Assembly (NCBI GenBank): GCA_963678775.2
Contig: CAXXGR010000004.1
Location: 1 to 64,000 of the forward strand
From: JBFHIJ01 sp963678775
GTDB lineage: Bacteria > Bacteroidota > Ignavibacteria > Kapaibacteriales > UBA2268
Reading direction: 5' to 3'
DNA length: 64,000 bases
Shown here one piece after another: positions 60,685 through 64,000 of the stretch. Numbering within the stretch: position 1 is the stretch's first letter; each line of letters begins with the position of its first letter. Under the pieces are notes generated by a model, which saw nothing but the letters and a program-made list of their open reading frames with translations, had not been told where the DNA came from and searched no databases. The translations under genes and the position numbers were made by a program.

Positions 60685-61944
60685 TCACATATCTGCACAT
60701 AAGCCCAATTCTCTCGCCAAATCTCCTGTCAGAAGTTTGCGATTAAACTGCTCAACAAAGCTTTCCCGCGGGACAGGTAATTTGCCTGATTTCCATAGTG
60801 CATATAGATTTTCAAGTGCATTTTCTATTGAATTTATATCTTTCGGATCTGTAGTAAACGCCGCTTCTGATTCCATAGCAGTTTTACGGATAATTCCATC
60901 GGGAGAACATACTAACAAAGTTTTTCGAGCACCAAAGTATTCGTATAACTTCCCGGGGGAGCGAACAGTATCTTTAAGCATAAACCATAATACATCAGAT
61001 TCCTGGAGCTGCTTTACTGCTTCTTTGTGAGGCAAATAGCCAACTAAATTTACATTGTTTTCTAGCTTATACTTTTTAATAAGTTTGATGTGTGGCTTTC
61101 TCATTAGCCCTACAAATCGTGCTTCAAAATGTGACTGAGCTTCCGGATGTTTCTTTAAAAAGGCTTCCACAGCTTTAAAGAAATACTTAGGAGTTCTGTC
61201 ATCCTGAAACAAACCGGAATGAGTAATTATAAACTTAGATTTGTCATGATGCAAATCACTTTTGAGGGCGAAATCATCAGGATCAAAACCGTGACTTATG
61301 ATTTTAACATCGTTATGAGATAGGAATTTATAACGTCTAAGGAGTATTTCTTTAGAGTGACGGGTAGTAACAATCACTTTTTCTGCCCTGGAAAGCACTT
61401 GCTTTTCCAGATTAATACTATAGTTCTTATGAAACGGAGTAGCATAAAAATGAAATGGGTTATCCACCCAGCTGTCTCTATAGTCAATAATGTAAGGCTT
61501 GTTATACTTTACAGCCAACTCATCTGCCACAAGAAAGTCCGTAAAAGGTGGAGCTGTAGCAAAGATAGCATTAATGTTATGCTCTTCCATTATTTTGGAG
61601 CCAAGCTCTACTGCATGTTTCTTCCATTTTATACAGGAATCCGGCTGATAGATAGTCTGCAAAGCAGCTCTCCCCAGCTTCTGCAACATATAAGAAGGGA
61701 ACTTTTTTTGTTTTGCCGGCTTCGGATTGCCGGACTCGGTGCGGTAAATAATAATATTCTCATCATCGCACTCTTCGAGCAAGCTATCGTCATAAGCGTA
61801 ATAATCACCGGGAGAAGTAGTAAGAACAATTACTTTCCAACCGTATTCTCTTAAGTATTTGACGAACTTTAATGTTCTTTGCACACCACTAAGACCCAAT
61901 GGCGGGAAGTAATATGCAACCACCATTACCGTTCTTTCCATCAT
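60685..61944 (-). CDS. glycosyltransferase, GT4-like
   Basis: A GT-B fold glycosyltransferase of about 419 residues. The N-terminal donor-independent motif is VVAYYFPPLGLSGVQRTLKFVKYL, typical of GT4 enzymes that work on cell-surface polysaccharides, with IITHSGLF, the acceptor region IFATAPPFTDFLVADEL and a C-terminal segment KLYEYFGARKTLL corresponding to the nucleotide-sugar site (EYFGARKPLL is the usual form). The start is the ATG at 61944, after GGGGGGA; a GTG at 61962 is possible but lies in the ribosome-binding site. No sugar specificity can be assigned. It is flanked by unrelated genes rather than a polysaccharide cluster. Confidence 0.82.
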   Translation of the reverse strand: MMERTVMVVAYYFPPLGLSGVQRTLKFVKYLREYGWKVIVLTTSPGDYYAYDDSLLEECDDENIIIYRTESGNPKPAKQKKFPSYMLQKLGRAALQTIYQPDSCIKWKKHAVELGSKIMEEHNINAIFATAPPFTDFLVADELAVKYNKPYIIDYRDSWVDNPFHFYATPFHKNYSINLEKQVLSRAEKVIVTTRHSKEILLRRYKFLSHNDVKIISHGFDPDDFALKSDLHHDKSKFIITHSGLFQDDRTPKYFFKAVEAFLKKHPEAQSHFEARFVGLMRKPHIKLIKKYKLENNVNLVGYLPHKEAVKQLQESDVLWFMLKDTVRSPGKLYEYFGARKTLLVCSPDGIIRKTAMESEAAFTTDPKDINSIENALENLYALWKSGKLPVPRESFVEQFNRKLLTGDLARELGLCADM

Positions 61945-62212
61945 AGTATTGTTTCCCCCCACAGGATAATATCTAAGCCATTAAAGGCAAGTAGTACCAT
62001 ATCTCAAAGAATATTTTAATCAATGGCACAAGGTATTATTGATATAAATAATATACCATTTTGAATGTAGTAATATAATGATTATTTATCAATATTGCAT
62101 AATATTTTTACTATATAGCTTAACTTCAGAGATGCAAATATACAATCTGCTGTTTAAGTAATACTTTGTGTAATTGTTCTATATAGATAATTTAGAACTA
62201 ATAGAACACTCG

Positions 62213-62962
62213 CTATAGCTCGGGCTTTCTATTGAAAAAATTATATACCTTAGGATTATCTGTTCTGGATTTTAACTCTTCAGGGGTACCCTCTGCAATT
62301 ATACCTCTGACTGACTTGTCTAACATTATAATTCGATCGGAAATGCTCAAAATACTATCCAAATCGTGAGTGACGATTACCATAGTAGAACCTAAAGAAG
62401 AGTTGAGTTCTTTGATTAGTTTATCCAAAGACGCAGCAGTGACTGGATCCAAACCGGAAGATGGTTCATCAAAGAACAGTATATCCGGATCTAAAGCCAA
62501 AGCACGAGCCAAAGCTGCACGCTTTTTCATACCACCACTTATTTCTGATGGGTAGTGAGCCTGATAGCCATCTAAGCCGACAGAGGCAAGTTTCATTTTT
62601 ACTAAACCTTTGATATCTTCTTTGGTCAAATCAGTATAAGTTTCAAGCTGTAGCGAAATATTTTCTTCTATTGTCATCGAAGCAAACAAACCAGAGAACT
62701 GAAATAAGACTCCATATTTATTTAATATTTTTTTACGTTCCTTGCCTCTGGCATTTATAAAGTCCATACCTGCAACGCTTATTTCGCCGGAAGTAGGCTT
62801 TTCGAGCCCAATCAGTTGCCTCAGCAAAGTGCTTTTACCACATCCACTCCCACCTACGATAACAAAGATCTCACCCTTGTTTATAGAGAATTGCACGTCT
62901 TCTAATATTATTCTGCCATCATAAGCCTTAGAAAGCGAATTTACTTCTATTATCTTACTCAT
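62213..62962 (-). CDS. mlaF: Mla-type ABC transporter ATP-binding protein
   Basis: A 249-residue ABC ATPase with Walker A GGSGCGKST (38-46), Q-loop FQFSGLF, signature SEISGGMKKRAALARAL, Walker B ILFFDEPSSGLDP and the switch His in VTHD. The GGMKKR form of the signature and the SSGLDPVTAA region are characteristic of MlaF, the ATPase of the Mce-type retrograde phospholipid transporter that maintains outer-membrane lipid asymmetry. It overlaps the MlaE gene by 4 bp. No MlaD (Mce-domain) gene is visible in the window. Confidence 0.88.
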   Translation of the reverse strand: MSKIIEVNSLSKAYDGRIILEDVQFSINKGEIFVIVGGSGCGKSTLLRQLIGLEKPTSGEISVAGMDFINARGKERKKILNKYGVLFQFSGLFASMTIEENISLQLETYTDLTKEDIKGLVKMKLASVGLDGYQAHYPSEISGGMKKRAALARALALDPDILFFDEPSSGLDPVTAASLDKLIKELNSSLGSTMVIVTHDLDSILSISDRIIMLDKSVRGIIAEGTPEELKSRTDNPKVYNFFNRKPEL

Positions 62963-64000
62963 ATATTAAGTACCTGGAATATGAAAGTAAATATTGCATC
63001 TGTAAAAATTATAAGGAACACGCCTGACACTACAGAAGCAGTAGTATAGCGGCCAACGCTCTCTGCTCCACCTCTAACCTGCAAACCTCTGAAACACCCG
63101 ATAGTGGCAATCAAAAAACCAAAAATAACTGACTTAAACAGGCCACTAAGTATGTCTAACATAGTAACTGCAACCTGTAATTCGTTTAGATAACCGGATA
63201 TGGTAATATTTAAAGTAGTAAGGGCTGCGATAAGTCCACCGCCAATCCCTGCCAGATTGCAAAGCATCGTAAGCAAAGGCATTGCTAATGTTACAGCAAG
63301 CACCCTCGGCAACACTAAAAAAGTAACAACATTATACCCCATAGAATTTAGAGCATCTACTTCCTCTGCCACTTTCATCGTGCCTATCTCAGCAGCAAAA
63401 GCGGAGCCGGACCTGCCGGCAACCAGTATAGCCACCATTAGAGGCGAAAGTTCTCGAGTGATGGAAATACCTACTAAATCAGCTATAAACTTATCTGCAC
63501 CAAACTGCGCTAACTGCACAGCTCCCTGATAGCCTGAAATAAGCCCTATCAGAAAGACAATCAATAATGTTATAGGCACAGCATAAACACCGGCCTTAGA
63601 AAAATGGTGAGGAAAATCTTTCCAGCGTATACTTTTAGGATGGATAAACAAGTTTAGCATCCCAATGATAATTTCACCTAAAAGTTCAATAAAAGAATAA
63701 GCATCAGAGATTTGTTGCTTAAAATTTTTCCCTATTTCAATAATGTGTGACTTGAAATATCCATCTTGTTTAGATGCAATCTCTTCTTGTGCATTATTTC
63801 CGGTAAGGGCAGTAACAAAACTTGTCATCTTTTCGTTCATACCTCTAACTTTCAGTTCCGCCCCTAGCTGCTTACATAAATGCTCTAATCTTTCGAGATA
63901 AATTACTATATAAGAGTCAAAGTCATTTACATTGGTCAAATCTAATGAGACTACCTTTATCTCTTCAGAGATTTTCATGGTAGGCATTAAATTTTTGCTA
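62959..64000 (-). CDS. mlaE: MlaE-type permease with N-terminal STAS-like segment, possibly cut by the window edge
   Basis: At least 342 residues encoding an MlaE/TtgB-type permease: several membrane helices with KAGVYAVPITLLIVFLIGLISG, GISITRELSPLMVAILVAGRSGSAFAAEIGTM (shown in part) and EEVDALNSMG, which are the family core. The N-terminal 60 residues (KVVSLDLTNVNDFDSYIV, LEHLCKQLGAELKVRGMNEK) look like the second half of a STAS/MlaB domain. Its first strands are missing and the frame remains open to the window edge, so the protein probably starts beyond 64000. The visible ATG at 63987 may not be the real start. It overlaps mlaF by 4 bp. Confidence 0.82.
   Translation of the reverse strand, partial: SKNLMPTMKISEEIKVVSLDLTNVNDFDSYIVIYLERLEHLCKQLGAELKVRGMNEKMTSFVTALTGNNAQEEIASKQDGYFKSHIIEIGKNFKQQISDAYSFIELLGEIIIGMLNLFIHPKSIRWKDFPHHFSKAGVYAVPITLLIVFLIGLISGYQGAVQLAQFGADKFIADLVGISITRELSPLMVAILVAGRSGSAFAAEIGTMKVAEEVDALNSMGYNVVTFLVLPRVLAVTLAMPLLTMLCNLAGIGGGLIAALTTLNITISGYLNELQVAVTMLDILSGLFKSVIFGFLIATIGCFRGLQVRGGAESVGRYTTASVVSGVFLIIFTDAIFTFIFQVLNI

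Noticed and set aside
62103..62212. A possible small gene between mlaF and the glycosyltransferase
   Set aside because: No start codon with a useful frame and no ribosome-binding site; only AT-rich spacer.

Overview
The window is low-GC bacterial DNA and reads as a member of the Bacteroidota/Chlorobiota (FCB) group, perhaps an Ignavibacteria/Kapabacteria-like lineage. The assignment rests on secreted proteins ending in type IX secretion (T9SS) C-terminal domains, a Chlorobium-like malate dehydrogenase, many Bacteroidota-style lipoproteins, weak Shine-Dalgarno use at several genes and a TTG/TAnnTTTG-type promoter. No database search was possible, so taxonomy is inference.

Layout. 0-5 kb: a minus-strand four-gene cluster (two CrtI-family FAD enzymes, an aldehyde dehydrogenase and a DUF2141 protein) that looks like carotenoid end-group chemistry; the last gene needs a -1 frameshift to be complete. 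5-8.5 kb: a dispersed palindromic repeat, an initiator tRNA, and an ECF sigma / anti-sigma-beta-barrel / lipoprotein operon. 8.8-16 kb: a large T9SS-exported protein and a TPR/DUF3857/transglutaminase protein. 16-19.5 kb: UDP-glucuronate decarboxylase, citrate synthase and malate dehydrogenase. 19.6-25 kb: a tandem array of T9SS cargo genes with a 1571-bp repeat period, a truncated remnant, and a cysteine-rich secreted protein. 25-31 kb: acyl-ACP thioesterase, phosphofructokinase, an unknown exported protein, a BadF-type kinase and a PLP dehydratase/racemase. 31-39 kb: 2-oxoglutarate:ferredoxin oxidoreductase (korAB), a DHOD-like protein and pyruvate:ferredoxin oxidoreductase (nifJ). 39-42 kb: a LexA-like repressor diverging from mraZ-rsmH. 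42-55 kb: lipoproteins, BamD, an AAA/TPR ATPase, QueE, RlmD, a degenerate tyrosine recombinase, an AlkC-like protein, CoaE, a sugar nucleotidyltransferase and MetK. 55-57 kb: AhcY. 57-59 kb: a retron. 59-64 kb: an IPT/FN3 lipoprotein, a glycosyltransferase and Mla-type lipid transport genes running off the end.

The most notable system is the retron. A non-coding RNA carries matching a1/a2 arms and a 16-bp perfect msd hairpin; it is followed by an Ec86-like effector with a nucleoside-deoxyribosyltransferase-like motif and, overlapping by 8 bp, a reverse transcriptase with the NAxxH, YVDD and (V/I)TG signatures. The order RNA-effector-RT matches the anti-phage retron Ec86 (Eco1).

Functional links. 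citrate synthase, Mdh, KorAB and NifJ give ferredoxin-linked central carbon metabolism; MetK and AhcY form the SAM cycle; Mla and BamD serve the outer membrane, through which the T9SS proteins pass. Three proteins of familiar families have lost expected catalytic residues: LexA has Arg for the catalytic Lys, the tyrosine recombinase has lost HxxR, and PFK has Asn103 for Asp.
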